Source: Grifola frondosa
Taxonomy: Eukaryota; Basidiomycota; Agaricomycetes; Polyporales; Grifolaceae
Assembly (NCBI GenBank): GCA_001683735.1
Contig: LUGG01000002.1
Location: 3,286,001 to 3,350,000 of the forward strand
Direction of reading: 5' to 3'
Length of the DNA stretch: 64,000 bases
Within the stretch, counting starts at the first letter, position 1, and the number at the start of each line of letters is the position of its first letter. A model generated the notes under the pieces. It did not search any database. It saw only the letters and a program-made list of their open reading frames with translations, and had not been told where the DNA came from. This document shows, one piece after another, positions 22,611-34,589 of this stretch. The position numbers and the translations under genes are program-made.

Positions 22611-25600
22611 TGTTTGGCCACACTCCAACCCTGAGGATGACCTCTCTCTGGATTCATTTCTGAATGTGCCCACTCATGCAAAGGCACCTTGCAACCCACA
22701 AGAGGTTAACCCACTTTCTGGCTTCAGTTTCTCTGTTGGAAATATGCTTGGCAAACTCAAGACCTCATTTGCTCCTTCCTCAATGTTACTTACTTCCACC
22801 TAATAAAATGGTACTATTCTTCTCCACACAAGTCTGCTGCCAACCTGGATTGTCTGGTCCAGAAAGTCCTTCTCACTAACAACTTTGACTTTGCACACTC
22901 AAGCATTTCAGCTCCACCCAAGAGTTGAAACATATTAATAATTTCACTCAAACCAATGCAACATTCTCTGTAGCTGATGGCTGGCACAAGAAAATTATCA
23001 ACATCAAATTACCAAAGTGTGGAGAACACTGGAACTCCAAGACAGTGGCTTCCACCTTTAAGGTTAGAGGAGTATTTGTGCACCCGATCATTGAGGTCCT
23101 CAAGGTGTCCTTCCATAATCTCGCATCTCACCAGTACCACTGTTTAAACTTTTCTGGCAGGTGAACTCCCCTTCTGGCACCACCCCTCTGCTGGAGTGCA
23201 TTTATACTGATACATACAACTCAGATGCCATGCTCAAGGCAGACAGGGAAATATGTGCACAGCCTTGAAACCCCAATGATTCCCCCAACATTGAGTATTG
23301 TGTAGCCCCCATCCTGGTTTGGTCCAACTCTATACATCTCACTAGCTTCAGTTCCACATCACTCTGGCCAATATATGCATTCTTCAGCAATCTCTATAAG
23401 TATATGCATGCAAAACCAAGTTCATTCACAGTGCAGCACCTTGTGTACATTTCTAAGGTATGTTTCTCTACTTTACTGACCATCCACACATCCTGATGTC
23501 CATCTCAAGCTGCCAGACTCCTTCCAGCAATTTTACCAATCCTCTTACAACTCGCCCACTATCATTGCTGTCATGCGCTTCATCCGACAAGAGCTCATGC
23601 ATGAAATCTGGCTGCACATATTATTGCCAGAATTCATGCATATATATGTGCATGGAATTCTCCTCAAATGTGGAGATGGAGTCTTGAGACACGTGTTCCC
23701 CCAATTTTTCACTTATTCAGCAGATTACCCAGAAAAGTGAGTCTCATTTGTTTTGAGTGGCTGTGGATGACATTTGCTCATTCAGAGTTTTGATTGCATG
23801 CATTCACTATTTCACTGCATGTCCTTGCATGCAGTGCCACATCAAGAAATTGTATGTTCCTGCTATATAGTGCATGGCATGGATATACCCCCAGGTACCG
23901 TGGTACTAACCTGCACCCACACCCATAAGGTTATAATACCCTTTACATAAGTACAATGCAGCTGTGGGTCCTTTCGGGTTTGGAATGGGTGCAAGGGCCT
24001 TAACAGTTCAATCAAACAATACATAATGTGAACTGCACTACTGCAAGCTAATGTCTATTTTATCCCATCCAGCTTCAAGGTCTTCATCATCCTCACATGG
24101 CTCTGGTTCTGGTCCTTCGCTACTAACAAAACATCATTGTCTTCAATGAGTCTGAGTCGACTCCAGTCACCAAGACACAGTAGCACCTGAACAGATTGGC
24201 TCGAAAGGCCATTGCACACATGCAGCAATAAGAGCTGCCCCTTACTGAAAAGTCATTTGACATCAACAGAGGTTGCTTTGTAATGTATCAAAAATTAGCT
24301 AAATACAATCAAAATGCACAAGATTACACACCTGGCACCATGAGATGGCTGGACATTTGTGGATTCACAATGCCACACAAGACTTGGCGTGATGACAGAC
24401 TTGTGCACCACAAGATTGCCCTTGTACATAAGTGGATTTTCAAAGATGGTTTGGATGTGGAGAGCACCACAGTCAATCATGCCTTGGCAGAGATGTCGCT
24501 CATGCCTACTTGTGTATGTGCTCAATTTTTAATGCACATCTTCCTGTTTCTCATATAGCTGCAGAGTGCCTTCTTCATATGACTTGCGGACCATGGTTTC
24601 AACTACTATAACATGCTTGTGCCCAACCTCATGCATGAGTTTGAGCTCGGGGTCTTCAAGGTGATATTTACCCATGATTTATGCCTTCTCATTGCTCTAG
24701 GAGGGGACATCCTACAAAAGTTTGATGCTCAGTGAGTGCTTCATTGAATTATATTTACCCAGACTGATGAACTTCCCACAATGTCACAGCTTTGTACAAG
24801 TTCCTATGTTTGGGTGCGACACAATATGTAAATTTGGTGCCAACATATCTGCAATGAAGAAGCTGACTGCTCAGGACTTTGAGGATATATTACAAGTGCA
24901 TATATTTATGTGTTCAATGTTATCTCACTTCATTCTCGAATGTGCAGTGTCTTCTGCCTGTCATTGAGGGCCTTTACCCAAGTGGCAAGCACAATCAAAT
25001 TATGCTTGACATGTGCTTTGATCTTGCAGTTTGACACATGCATGCCAAACTGTGACTTCACACAGAATCCACACTCTCCCTTTTCAATGCCACCACAGAA
25101 TCCTTGGGAGTGAGCATACATACATTCAAGAATGTCATTTGCGAGGCCTATGCCACCAAGAAGTTGTCTAAGGAAACTGCCACAAGACACAGATGCAGTG
25201 CTACACTTTCTGCTAAGGGCCAGTGTTGCTACAGCTAAGTCAGACCTAAATAATTTGTATTGATGGGATATATCCAAAAAGCCGATTGCAAAGACTGACT
25301 TTTTGTCAGCTTTTTTACCAATGTAACTAAAATTGAAACATATTAAAGATAATTATGCAAATAGTTGTGTTACATTCAAATACATGTACATCTTAGCTAT
25401 TAATTTCAATTAAGATCATGTTATTACCTGCAAAACTCACATCAGAATATCTAAAAAGCTGAAACAGGTGTGACTAAGCTGTGGTAACACCTAAGGACAA
25501 GGGCAAGGGGAAGACATCCAGAGCTAATTCGAAGACCATCACTCTAAATTTCATCACCTACAAATGGCACCAACTAGGAGATTACATGCATACAATAAGG

Positions 25601-27099
25601 TGGTTCAGGACCACTGACAATTATATCACTCAGATTGTAAGTGTGCCCAGATTTTGATTGTTTGATCAGACTTATAACATGATTGTAGGGCGAGCTGGAA
25701 CATCACCCGGGTCAAGAAGTTTTACATGTGTATGAACAAAAACTTTCAATTTGAATTTCAAATAGCAAGACATCAATGCTGCAAGGCTTTCTCACACAAA
25801 CTGCAAGAAATGGAAGTTGCTGTCCATGCCAATACCATGACTGAAGAACAGGCCATACATGTGAAGGCCTGCTCTGGCAAGAAACATGGTCACAAGACAC
25901 TGTGGTGGGGAAAATGAAGCCAAATGTGCCTTCAATTTCAGGATTTGGAACCTTTGCCTGCTACCTCCCATTATGTTCACCACCACATCGCTGAAGATCA
26001 GTGCCATCACATTGATATCAGCAGATTTGCAGCCAACAATGAGGATGACCCTGCATGCACAGTGCATTCTATCTCTCATCTGCACTTCATTGAATAAGCT
26101 TAAATTTTCCAGGACTTCATGTGCAAGCTGGAGGAACATCTTCTTGCATGAATGATGGAAACTCTATATGATGACCCTTCTCAACAATTCACAGACGGTG
26201 AGCATGACAGTATCTGCATTGAGCAAAATTGAATGTACATACACAAGGTGGTCCAAGTCAATCCCACCATCTACAACATGCACCATGCCCAGGACTTCAT
26301 CAATCCTACTTCCCATCCCGATATTATGCTTCTAGCTCCATAAACTAAAGATGGCCACCCTTTTCTCTATGCTCAAGTACTCAGCATCTTTCACATGAAT
26401 GCCTCATGTGTCACCGTTGATCTACCATGGGAACCCAAGCTGGAACACTTTGAGATGTTGTGGGTGCATTTTCTTGAGCTGGACACTTCAGCACCAGATG
26501 GTTTCAATACAAAATGACTTTCTTGCATCAAGTTTGTGGACTATGAAGATGATGGTGCATTCACTTTCTTGGACCTCAACAGGTCTTGCATGGCACTCAC
26601 ATAATTCCAGCCTCCAAATATGGGCAAACAGATGAATTGTTACTGATGTCTAGCATTGCATGGCAAGAGGACTAGGGTAACAAGGATTGATATTTCTACT
26701 ATGTTGGCATGTATGTGATTTCTATGTCGCATCAACTTTATGTGTTCACTGACATTCTATGACAATTACCTAGGTTTGTAGATAGAGACATGCTCATGCA
26801 CTACAATGGTGGCAGAGTCGGCCACCAGTCTGGAAGCATCTACTCAACTGCAGCAAGATGATTCACAAAATCAAGAAGGAGGAGCAGTGAATGAAGAAGG
26901 AGAGGAGGAAGAAGAGGTGCTTGAGAAGCCTGTGACTGAAGAGGGTGAGGAGTGCTCTGGTTCTGAGATGGAGGAGAAAGAAAATGATGAGAAGGAGGAG
27001 GACTTGGAGGATGAGTCATACTTGGGCCCTGAAGATGGCGAGAATATAGCATGTGATGAGGACAATGACTGTGATGCACATGGTTTTAGTGCCCTGTAG
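22545..27099 (+). pseudogene. Plavaka-type (CACTA-like) transposase, decayed
   Basis: Blocks in order. 22560: Pro/Ser-rich start (VWPHSNPEDDLSLDSFLNVP). 23170: TPLLECIYTDTYNSDAMLKA. 23310: WSNSIHLTSFSSTSLWPIYA. 24330: GTMRWLDICGFTMPHK and HHKIALVHKWIFKDGL. 24590: ADHGFNYYNMLVPNLMHEFE. 24790: CHSFVQVPMFGCDTICKFGA, then NISAMKKLTAQDFEDIL. 25515: ITLNFITYKWHQLGDY. 26300-26640: LWVHFLELDTSAPDGF-type tail. Last, VDRDMLMHYNGGRVGH and a Glu/Asp-rich C-terminus ending at 27099. This is the Plavaka-type order known from Agaricomycetes. Many stops, frameshifts and a MITE insertion (25221-25490) inactivate it. Introns were present. Confidence 0.7.
25221..25490 (+). mobile_element. hAT-like MITE, copy E (internally deleted)
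   Basis: 270 bp; same termini as copies A-D but missing ~110 bp near the 5' side. Flanks CTAAGGGC (25213-25220) and CTAAGGAC (25491-25498) match 7 of 8. It sits inside the transposase pseudogene and is the most decayed copy, so it probably is the oldest. Confidence 0.8.
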
Positions 27100-27870
27100 T
27101 ATTTGTACTTGCAGTGCAGAAAATTAATTATATTTTTCTCAAGTTCAAATAGTATGTAAATATATTATGTGCTAATTGCTTACGCAAGAGGCGCTCACAG
27201 TTTAGAAATAACCCACTGAGTAAGCCAAGTTACATCACTGGGCCTTCAGCCCAGTCAGCATGACATTAACTTGGTAAGAATAGACTGAAATGTTGATTCG
27301 GTTCACACGCTATGTCATGTGTATTAAAAGCAAACCAATGCGGTCTCATGTATTATGATAATTGCAAGTGGTGCAATTGTAGCACAAATTCTCATTCGCT
27401 AGTAAGTTTGAAAAGGCGCTGTGTTGCCGATAGCTCGGGCGGGTGATCGTACCACATTTCATCGTGCTCTGCATCCCACTTGGCTCCCTATCAGGTTCCT
27501 CAGCGACCGATTACATCTTACTGACTTAGTGGCCAGCCGGCCCTAAACTCTCACAGGTATTTAACCCTCAGGCAAATAGGCTGATGAGTCATTCGACGAA
27601 AGCCGTCTTTGCCCCCCTCAGGCAAGACACTTCCTTTTGCCTCCTCTCTCAGCCCTCCTTCGCTCGCTCAGTCGGGCATCCACCTAACTTAGTGCAGCAA
27701 CACTAGCTGACAGTCATTAATGACCATCAGGAGCATAAACTGAGATTATAAATATTGCCATGTCTATCATTTCTACTTAATGTTCAGCCTCCTTCCCAGG
27801 TGTCGGAGTGCATGATCAGCCACAGACAAATGGAGACAAACAAAAACCTTAATTTGAGCTGACCACACCT
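27100..27870. other. No recognisable gene; short CG-richer island
   Basis: 27410-27690 is noticeably richer in CG than its surroundings but shows no frame I can support. At 27688 TTAGTGCAGCAACACTAG resembles the two MITE ends joined, possibly a fragment. Confidence 0.4.
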
Positions 27871-28639
27871 CAACACCTGGCACAACTTGTTAAATGCTCG
27901 AGGGTGCTTGGTGGATTAAGGTGCTGGGAGTGCTGAAAGTCTGCGGAAGAGCAAAGTAACCTATATATCACATAATGATGTTTTTTCCAGTGAGGCTCAC
28001 CCAAGGTTGGCTGCATGTAGATGATAGAGCTCCAAATTAGTAACCTGACACAAATCATTATAGCACTTTAGCTTTAGCATTAAGGAGTGAATGCACGAAG
28101 CCCTGTAAAGTATTGATAATGATCAGGGCTCAGAACCTTTTTGTCTTCACAGCAAGAATGAATCTTCCAAATATGAAGCTGCTATCTTTGACACATTAAA
28201 GTGTAGACCTCACCAACTTTGCAATATCTCACAATATTAGTACATCAGCAAAAACTTGAAACTCAGGTGGTCTTTGCAGCACCTGGCCAGATGCGCGCTG
28301 TCTGGCAGAGGTGGCCACGAGGCTACCAGACTGTGTGCATCTCGCCAGATAGGGCAAGTGCCCAGCAGAACATGCATCAGTCATGCACAGGTTGGTGCTC
28401 TCTTGCATATAGATAAATTACCTTGTAATATGTTATGGTATATGTGCATCCAATTGTAATAATAATTTTCACTGTGTCTGACGAGGGGTTCACAGTTGAT
28501 CAAATCAGGACATAGACCTTCTAAATTAGGTGCTTACTCTTATTCGCAACGTCAGTACTTGTTAAACGTTTTCGGTGGTTTCTTATGACGTCACGCTTTC
28601 TCTCGATCTTGAGCAGCCTGCAGTCTACTTATAAAAAGT

Positions 28640-28870
28640 ACCTCCCACCTGCAAATGGACTCCATCTCTTCTTTACTCAGATACCTCACCATGAGCCTTT
28701 CAATAAGTCTCAGTACTCTTTCGCTCGGAGCCTTCTGAATGGACGCGCATATATCGACCTCCAACCAGCCAACACATGCTTTCTTGCTCCCTGACTTGTC
28801 TATCCGCCTCAAACGTCTACTCTTCCCCATCCAGACCACTGCAGACTTCCTCATAGCCGGTGTGGCATAG
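28640..28870 (+). repeat. Shared 5' block of the capture repeats, copy 1
   Basis: Aligns with 45270-45440 (GACTCCATCTCTTC, GCGCATATATCGACCTCCA, CTCCCTGACYTGTCTATC). Plus-strand translation SLPDLSIRLKRLLFPIQTTA appears in both copies, so this too may be a captured coding exon, family unknown. Confidence 0.6.
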
Positions 28871-29099
28871 TCTTTTCCACGCTTGTCGTGATCTGCTTCA
28901 TAGTGACGGACCCCCCGTACAGACGCATTGCGCGCTCGGGCTTCGACGCGCTGCAAGCCGCGCACAGCGCTCGAGTTCGCGGAGTACTTCAAGCAATCGG
29001 ACGTTGTGCGGCTGAACTGCGAGGACATGGACGCGTAAGACAAGCGCAGAGTACATTGGTATGTAGTCGTCCTTCACTCCGGCTAACATATCATGGCCT

Positions 29100-29830
29100 C
29101 GTACAGAACTCACCTCACTGTCCTCGAGAGCAGTGCCTCCCTCTATCCGGACTCGCCTGCCTTCCACCTCCCGCAGCTTGACCCAAAAGGGCCGGCTACG
29201 TCCCCCAGTTGTTCTCGCTGCGGATGCCCAACCCCGACATCATCTTCGAGCTCCTTGACAAGTCAAAATGTACGGCACTTATCTGCGATCATCATACCAC
29301 AGCACACTGCGCAGACGTCTGCCGCGCTGGGCTCCAGGACTTCACGGTGTGGATGTCAGTCCCCTTCATAACGATTCCATTGCACATCCAACTAACGGGT
29401 AAATTCGTTTAGGGGAAGCATATGCCACATGGGCCAATCATTCATGCTCGCGGGCGCACTGCAGCACGGGAACTGCACCGTGCAGTACACCTCCTCCGTA
29501 TTCTCCTCTGCGGAGCTCGCCGACATGGTGCACCGCTGCGGGCTCACGCGCATGGCCCAGTTCCCGACGTACATTGCCACGCACCTCCGTGCCACGCGCT
29601 GCGACCCGAAGCTGCGCGCAATCCTCCAGGGCCTCGACGAGATCCTCGTCTCCGGCCTGTCGATGTCGGACATGGACTAGCAGTTTGTGCGTGAGAATGG
29701 GATCATGCTGATGGATGGCTACGGGAGCACGGAGTGCGGCACGACGCTGCTCTCTGCCGATGCGCGCGATCGCATGTCTTACGGTGCGTCGCAGGGGTGC
29801 CCTACGCGTTCGTACTCATCACAATTGGGC
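29100..29830 (+). pseudogene. Captured fragment of an NRPS-like adenylation-domain enzyme
   Basis: THLTVLESSASLYPDSPAF.. (29104), then FSLRMPNPDIIFELLDKSK (29209). A preserved 57-bp intron (29355-29411, GTCAGT..TTTAG) follows, then VWM|GSICHMGQSFMLAG, HCGLTRMAQFPTYIATHLRA-like text, ILQGLDEILVSGLS, a stop at 29680, and GYGSTECGTT, the adenylation A5-like motif. Parent enzymes are adenylate-forming NRPS-like reductases of basidiomycetes. About 70 residues are missing before FSLRMPN, and the phosphate-binding TSGSTG core is missing entirely, so no activity is possible. Intron retention shows capture at the DNA level. Confidence 0.7.
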
Positions 29831-29839
29831 AGCTTGCGC

Positions 29840-30880
29840 GCGTCGACCCATCCATGTCCGTCCTGTGCACGGCTGCCTGTTCTCCTTCAGTCCAAAGGCT
29901 TTCCGCAGGCTCGATACTCGGCCGGCCCTGCACCCTACAATGCGCCTGTCTTCAGCTCCCCGCCACACCGCACACGCGCTGCAGCCCCCTGTGCCTGTGT
30001 TTATCGCACCCGCGGGGCTCGTGCGGCCGTCACGCTCGACTTTCTTGCACGCGAACCCGTTTGCGTTCGTACCGGGTGCCGCAGGTGACATCCCGCCAAG
30101 CCTATACGAGGGCTTTGCATCGGGCCCGTCGTCTGGGCTGCAGCGTCCTCGCCCGAGTTCGACGATAAGTACGCGTGACTCAGATGACGACAGCGGTGAG
30201 TACTCTCTCGGGCAATACTATGCATCGGTGGGCGCGGGAGACATGGGTGATGGAATGGAGAAGGCGGCGATGGATGGGGCGGAGGGTGCTAGTAGGAATA
30301 ATGGGATCGCGCGCGGACTGGGCGGCGGGCAACGCCGCATGAGCAGACCAGTTCCATCGCACACTGGCATGCCGTACATCCCTTACCGAATCCTACGTGT
30401 GTCTCTGACACTCTCTGTCAGGTATGCAGTAGCGTCGTCTCCGAACGATACGCTCGCGCTTTCGAATTGCCTTGTAGTGCACCCCTCAGACTTCCCACAA
30501 GGACAGCATGTTCTGGTTAAACAAGCCTACCCGCTCATGACTCGGCTAGTCAATATTAACAGCGTGGATCGACGCAAGGCGGGACCGGCGTCAGTGATCA
30601 TGTCGTCAACCAACTTCGGGCCAAGGTACACTATGGATCGATCGTTGACGTGCGTATTAACGCTATTGTCACGCTCTCGGATACTAATCTCTCTTACTAA
30701 TACCCTCATGTAGGATCTGTTGCGCTCGGGCGAACTGTTCGTTGATCAGGTGTGCATGCCCCTCGTCAGCATCCTCTTGCATGGCAACGTGCACAACGCA
30801 TGCCGGATCCAGAGCGACTCGATGGTACTAAATTGTGACTTCCCGAGGATGAGTGTGAGCGTGTGCGGGGACTATTTTAT
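29840..30880 (+). pseudogene. Captured Ser/Pro-rich regulator-like gene, fragment copy 1
   Basis: Reads PVFIAPAGLVRPSRSTFLHA, NPFAFVPGAAGDIPPSLYEG, TRDSDDDSGEYSLGQYYASV, GAGDMGDGMEKAAMDG, then HGNVHNACRIQSDSM near 30790 and CDFPRM. The same text recurs with more sequence at 45560-47580. I recall similar stretches in a conserved basidiomycete regulator-like protein but cannot name it. Frames shift between blocks. Confidence 0.5.
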
Positions 30881-31270
30881 CACATATTGCTCATTTTAGT
30901 CTGTAACTTCCGAAATCGAATAAAATATACCGTTGAAGCAAATATTGATATCGGAAGACCGGACTAGTGTCCAGTAATGCTGAGCAAGGGAATGCCAGAT
31001 GGGCACCGAATCGGACAAGAAGATACCAGGCCTGGCCCGATATGTATGGGTGTCTGGCTATACCTTATCAGAGCAACAGCACTGGTTTGGAATGGCCCGC
31101 CTCCGATTGCACGCCTGCGGCCACATGGTGCAGTGGCTGGCACCATCTGGCTGCTCTTGCCAAACACCAAGTGTGGTGTGCAAGAAAATATATTTGGTGC
31201 ACCCAATTCTGGGGTGTGCACAGGTATGGATGGTCCGCTCAGAGTGCAAACATTTTGCTGATGACTAAGT
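30770..31270 (+). repeat. Shared 3' block of the capture repeats, copy 1
   Basis: Aligns with 47440-47960 through non-coding sequence: AATAAAATATACYGTTGAAGC, GGAAGACCGGACTAGTGTCC, CAGGCCTGGCCCGATATGTA. Homology beyond the captured coding end shows the two copies come from one repeat family rather than two independent gene copies. AATAAA here looks like the parent gene's polyadenylation signal. Confidence 0.75.
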
Positions 31271-31489
31271 ATGCCATGGCTGAGGCTTCACTACATTCAT
31301 GACAAAAGTAGTTATGAAACACTGGACCTTTAAAAATTCCAAAGTATTCATTGAAAATATGTATCAGCTTGTAAATTCAACTGAGTGTGAGGATTTCTGT
31401 GCTACCCTCTGCCAACTTTCAGTGCTCTGAGCACCTTATCTGCCAAGTGCCCTCGAGCATTTAACAAGTTGTGCCAGGTGTCAGGGTGC

Positions 31490-32890
31490 AAATATTTTGA
31501 TTAATTTCTCCATCAAATCATCCTCAAATCTTTTGCTTTCTTTCTTCACTTAACCATATATATTTTCTATTTATAAATATGCATTTTGTTTCATAGCATA
31601 TATGATAGAAAGCACATCATTCCTAGCAATTGTAAGGTTGATTAAATCAAAATCTCCTCATCTGCTCCTCCCTTAATTCTGCCTGTATCTTCTTTGTTCA
31701 ATGTTCCTTTTAGTCCTCTTTATGTACTATTTCATATTTTGTATAATACACAGCACAACAAAGCAATAGGTTCTCATATCTTCCTGCTTTTTGAGCCGGT
31801 ATCTTATTCAAATTAGAAAATGAATACCAGACAGATTGGGACAAATATGATGCCGTTTGAAAGGTGAAATTTATCCTAATAAGACGTCATTTACGCTGAA
31901 AGAATCCATCCACTTGTTGCTTCACAATACACAAATCAATCTTGGGTGATAGTCACAACTGACCAAACATTCACAAACATGGTCTGTGCACTGTTCCAAT
32001 TTTCTATATAATGGGGCCCAACTCTTTTCAAGTCTCCAGCTTCCACATCACATTTTCCTCTCACAACAAACATCTTTTTCCACCAACATCTATTATTCTT
32101 GATCATGTAATATGTTGTCTTCAAGCTTTCCTGATAGTGAACTGACTTGCTTTTGGACTAGCCATTATGGAAACCCAACCAGAAGCCTATGCACCAGAGA
32201 AGCCTGTTCAGAATGAAAAGACAATCTTGATGGTGAGATAACAACCTCTTTGAAACATGCAACTAATACTAATGAGATATAATCTGGAGCAAAGAAGACA
32301 GCAGAGAAACACAGTATGAAGATGACCTTAAGGGAGAGGGCTATCATGCGTGACTGGATCAAAAAGGTTCCAGGCAGAAAGCTTTTCCCTAGACGTCACA
32401 AGCTTGATTATTCCAATCTTGGAGAAATGATCAATGAGGCAAAGGAGATAAAGGGTGTTCCTGGATTAATTTTGTAATTCAATATTTCTCTCACTTCTAA
32501 TTGTATGCTTTTATTTTGTTTTTTCTCTTGTGATCATTTGCTTTTATTTTATAACTTGTGAAATTTGCATCTAATCAAATCATATTGCAATCAAATTCTG
32601 CACACAAGGTAAATTGTCTAATGATTCTGACAGAGGAGAAGCATATGGTGAGATCACAAATAAGTTGTTGTCCATCATCAAATTTGATACTATACAATGG
32701 TTTCTGAAGGCAGCGAGCTATGATGAGTATGTAATAAAGTTCTGTAATTGAGATGCTACACTATCAATGTACTCCATTACCTCATTTAGCTCAAACATAT
32801 GCAACATCATCAAGTCAATTCTTGTCCAGGCAATTCTCAGACCAAACACTTTGATCGCTTTCTTTTTCAGTACCTGTCCCTTCCAACTTA
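31490..32890. other. AT-rich, no supported gene
   Basis: A 60-codon plus-strand frame at about 32290-32477 (REAIMRDWIKKVPGRKL-like, ending KEIKGVPGLIL) and a start METQPEAYAPEKPVQNEKT at 32167 hint at a decayed small gene, but I could not join them with a valid intron. Confidence 0.35.
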
Positions 32891-32898
32891 TCAGATTC

Positions 32899-33438
32899 CT
32901 AGATTTCCATATCACCACTGTCCTCCACTGTGGATGTCATCACTGGAGCTTGCTCAGCTGTAGCAATTTTCATTAGATCATCATCCATCTCAGGAATCTG
33001 CATTGTAATGTCATCCTTCTCGAATGTGTCCTTTTCAGATTTGTCCTGCTTTGATTTGTCCTCTTCAGATTTGTCCCCTTCAGATCTCTCTCCATCAAAT
33101 TTGTCCTGCATGGATTTGTCCTCCTTGGACCCTTCCTCCTCGGACTCTGTCTCCTCAGCCTGTTCCTTCTTGGACTCCTCATCTTCAGATGTATACTCCT
33201 CAGATCCTTCCTCTCCAAATTGCTCCTCTTCAGATTCCGCCTCTCCAGATTGCTCCTCCATGAATTCGTCATCATCAGAGTTTTCCTCAAGAATTAAGAT
33301 CAGTGCCCTCCCTTTTGATGAAGCATCCTCCTCCTCTGATGAAGTGTCCTCCTCCTCTGATAAAGTGTCCTCCTCCGATGCAGTGAACTCAATCTCCATA
33401 TGCCGAAGTCGCTTTGTCAGCCTTCGTGCATGTGACAA
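32899..33438 (-). CDS. Acidic Ser/Glu-Lys repeat protein, unrecognised
   Basis: 179 residues. An N-terminal basic piece (RRLTKRLRHME) is followed by repeated S-E-E-E-D blocks and then KSEEDKSKQDKSEKD-type blocks, ending GDMEI. Strongly acidic, probably disordered. A splice acceptor (TTTGCAG) just upstream at about 33440 suggests the true gene starts further right. Similar acidic tails end the Plavaka-type protein at 26.8-27.1 kb, so it may be the tail of another lost mobile-element gene. Alternative: spurious frame in a purine-rich tract. Confidence 0.35.
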   Translation of the reverse strand: MSHARRLTKRLRHMEIEFTASEEDTLSEEEDTSSEEEDASSKGRALILILEENSDDDEFMEEQSGEAESEEEQFGEEGSEEYTSEDEESKKEQAEETESEEEGSKEDKSMQDKFDGERSEGDKSEEDKSKQDKSEKDTFEKDDITMQIPEMDDDLMKIATAEQAPVMTSTVEDSGDMEI

Positions 33439-33518
33439 GCCTGCAAATTTGTTTAGTCTACAACTAAGACATAATAAAGATATTATTTACCACATAATTA
33501 CAAAGTGCTGCCTGTGTA

Positions 33519-33808
33519 ATATACTGTAGAGTTATGATTGTAGATTTGTGGGGTGTGACCTGTGACCTATTGTCACCCTAAGTTTGGAAGTTTGTTAGAC
33601 CATGTGACTCATGACAAACTTACATTTTTCATTTGTTTTCCCCTTATTTAGAGAGTGTCTAGTCGGTGCTTGGGTGAAGCACTGACAATAGGTCACAAAT
33701 TATATTTGCTCCCCCACAAAAGTGTGTGATGGTCACTCAAATTAGGTTTGATTTGGAGGGTTGCGTGACTGTGTGACAAACATATGATCGTAACTTTACA
33801 GTACACCA
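33519..33808. mobile_element. Candidate foldback MITE, ~290 bp
   Basis: Nested complementarity: outer ATACTGTAGAGTTATGAT with ATCGTAACTTTACAGTAC (33784-33806), inner TTTGTGGGG with CCCCCACAAAA, and innermost GTGACCTATTGTCA (33562-33575) with its perfect inverse (33683-33696). The whole unit can fold back on itself. No coding potential; ends near TA. Confidence 0.55.
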
Positions 33809-34163
33809 TAGCATACATGCACAAGACAAATATGACTTGATGAGCGCTTACCCTATCTGGTATGATGCTCAGCATCTGGTAGCCTCATGGCTTATCTGAC
33901 CAGAGGAGCATGTGTCTTATAATCCTTATCCTACATGCTTGCATGGTCGGATGCTGGATTTTGGTTGTCCATGTGAAATTCTGTAATTTAATGCTTGAGC
34001 ACCTGTACTCTAGTGTACAAGCACCTGAACACCTGCTGCCAATTAGTTCATAGTCATCCTTGATCTTCTCAACTGTTTTCCAGCATATCTCCTCATGTAA
34101 ATCACCTGTACTAGTTTTCAATTAAATTCCAGCATTCACTTCATGGGTATCCTGTGTCCGAAA

Positions 34164-34410
34164 CTACTGCAAATCAATGTTAGTTTCAACAAGCCTTGAG
34201 TGTCCTCCCAGTCGCCAATTTGGAGCACATAAGCGGACTATGCCATGTGCTATTTTATTAATCTCTAACAGACTCTTGCATAGATGGGAGACCGAAATTA
34301 TCACCAATGACAAGGTGAGATATCCCGATAATGGATTCCTCAATGACACTTTTAGTGGTGGTGAGGAGGGTGAGGAGGGCGAACCCGAAGATAATCCTGA
34401 CAGCTCTTAA
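34164..34410 (+). pseudogene. Possible 3' end of an unrecognised gene
   Basis: Frame ending NKVRYPDNGFLNDTFSGG-like text and an acidic tail EEGEEGEPEDNPDSS, stop at 34410. Upstream sequence does not continue it convincingly. Could be another mobile-element C-terminus. Confidence 0.25.
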
Positions 34411-34589
34411 TGTTATTGAGACTGTTATATAGCACAATTTGATCATTTTGAGCGAAAATGTAGTGTTTTATAATATGATAAAGGTGGTAGCTAGCCGGCA
34501 CTACATGTCATTAAATTCCAATGATAACCTACATTTCAACCATTGAAAAACAGCTGTCAGTATGTAGGTAGACTATTGACTTCTTGGCA

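Larger units (their letters stand above)
27871..31481. mobile_element. Candidate gene-capturing element with ~85-bp inverted ends
   Basis: 27871-27956 and 31398-31481 are inverted copies (shared AACAAGTTGTGCCAGGTGT and CCCTCGAGCATTTAACAAG on the right strand), roughly 80 percent alike by eye. Between them lie fragments of at least two cellular genes in the same direction, with introns retained, and no transposase. That is the make-up of a Pack-type or Helitron-like non-autonomous element. TSD not found, so exact ends are uncertain. Confidence 0.5.

Noticed and set aside
26840..27079. Minus-strand His/Pro/Ser-rich frame
   Set aside because: Antisense shadow of the acidic C-terminus of the transposase pseudogene.
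29715..30713. 332-codon frame as an intact gene
   Set aside because: It crosses from the adenylation-domain fragment into the regulator-like fragment and only its middle is in the right frame.
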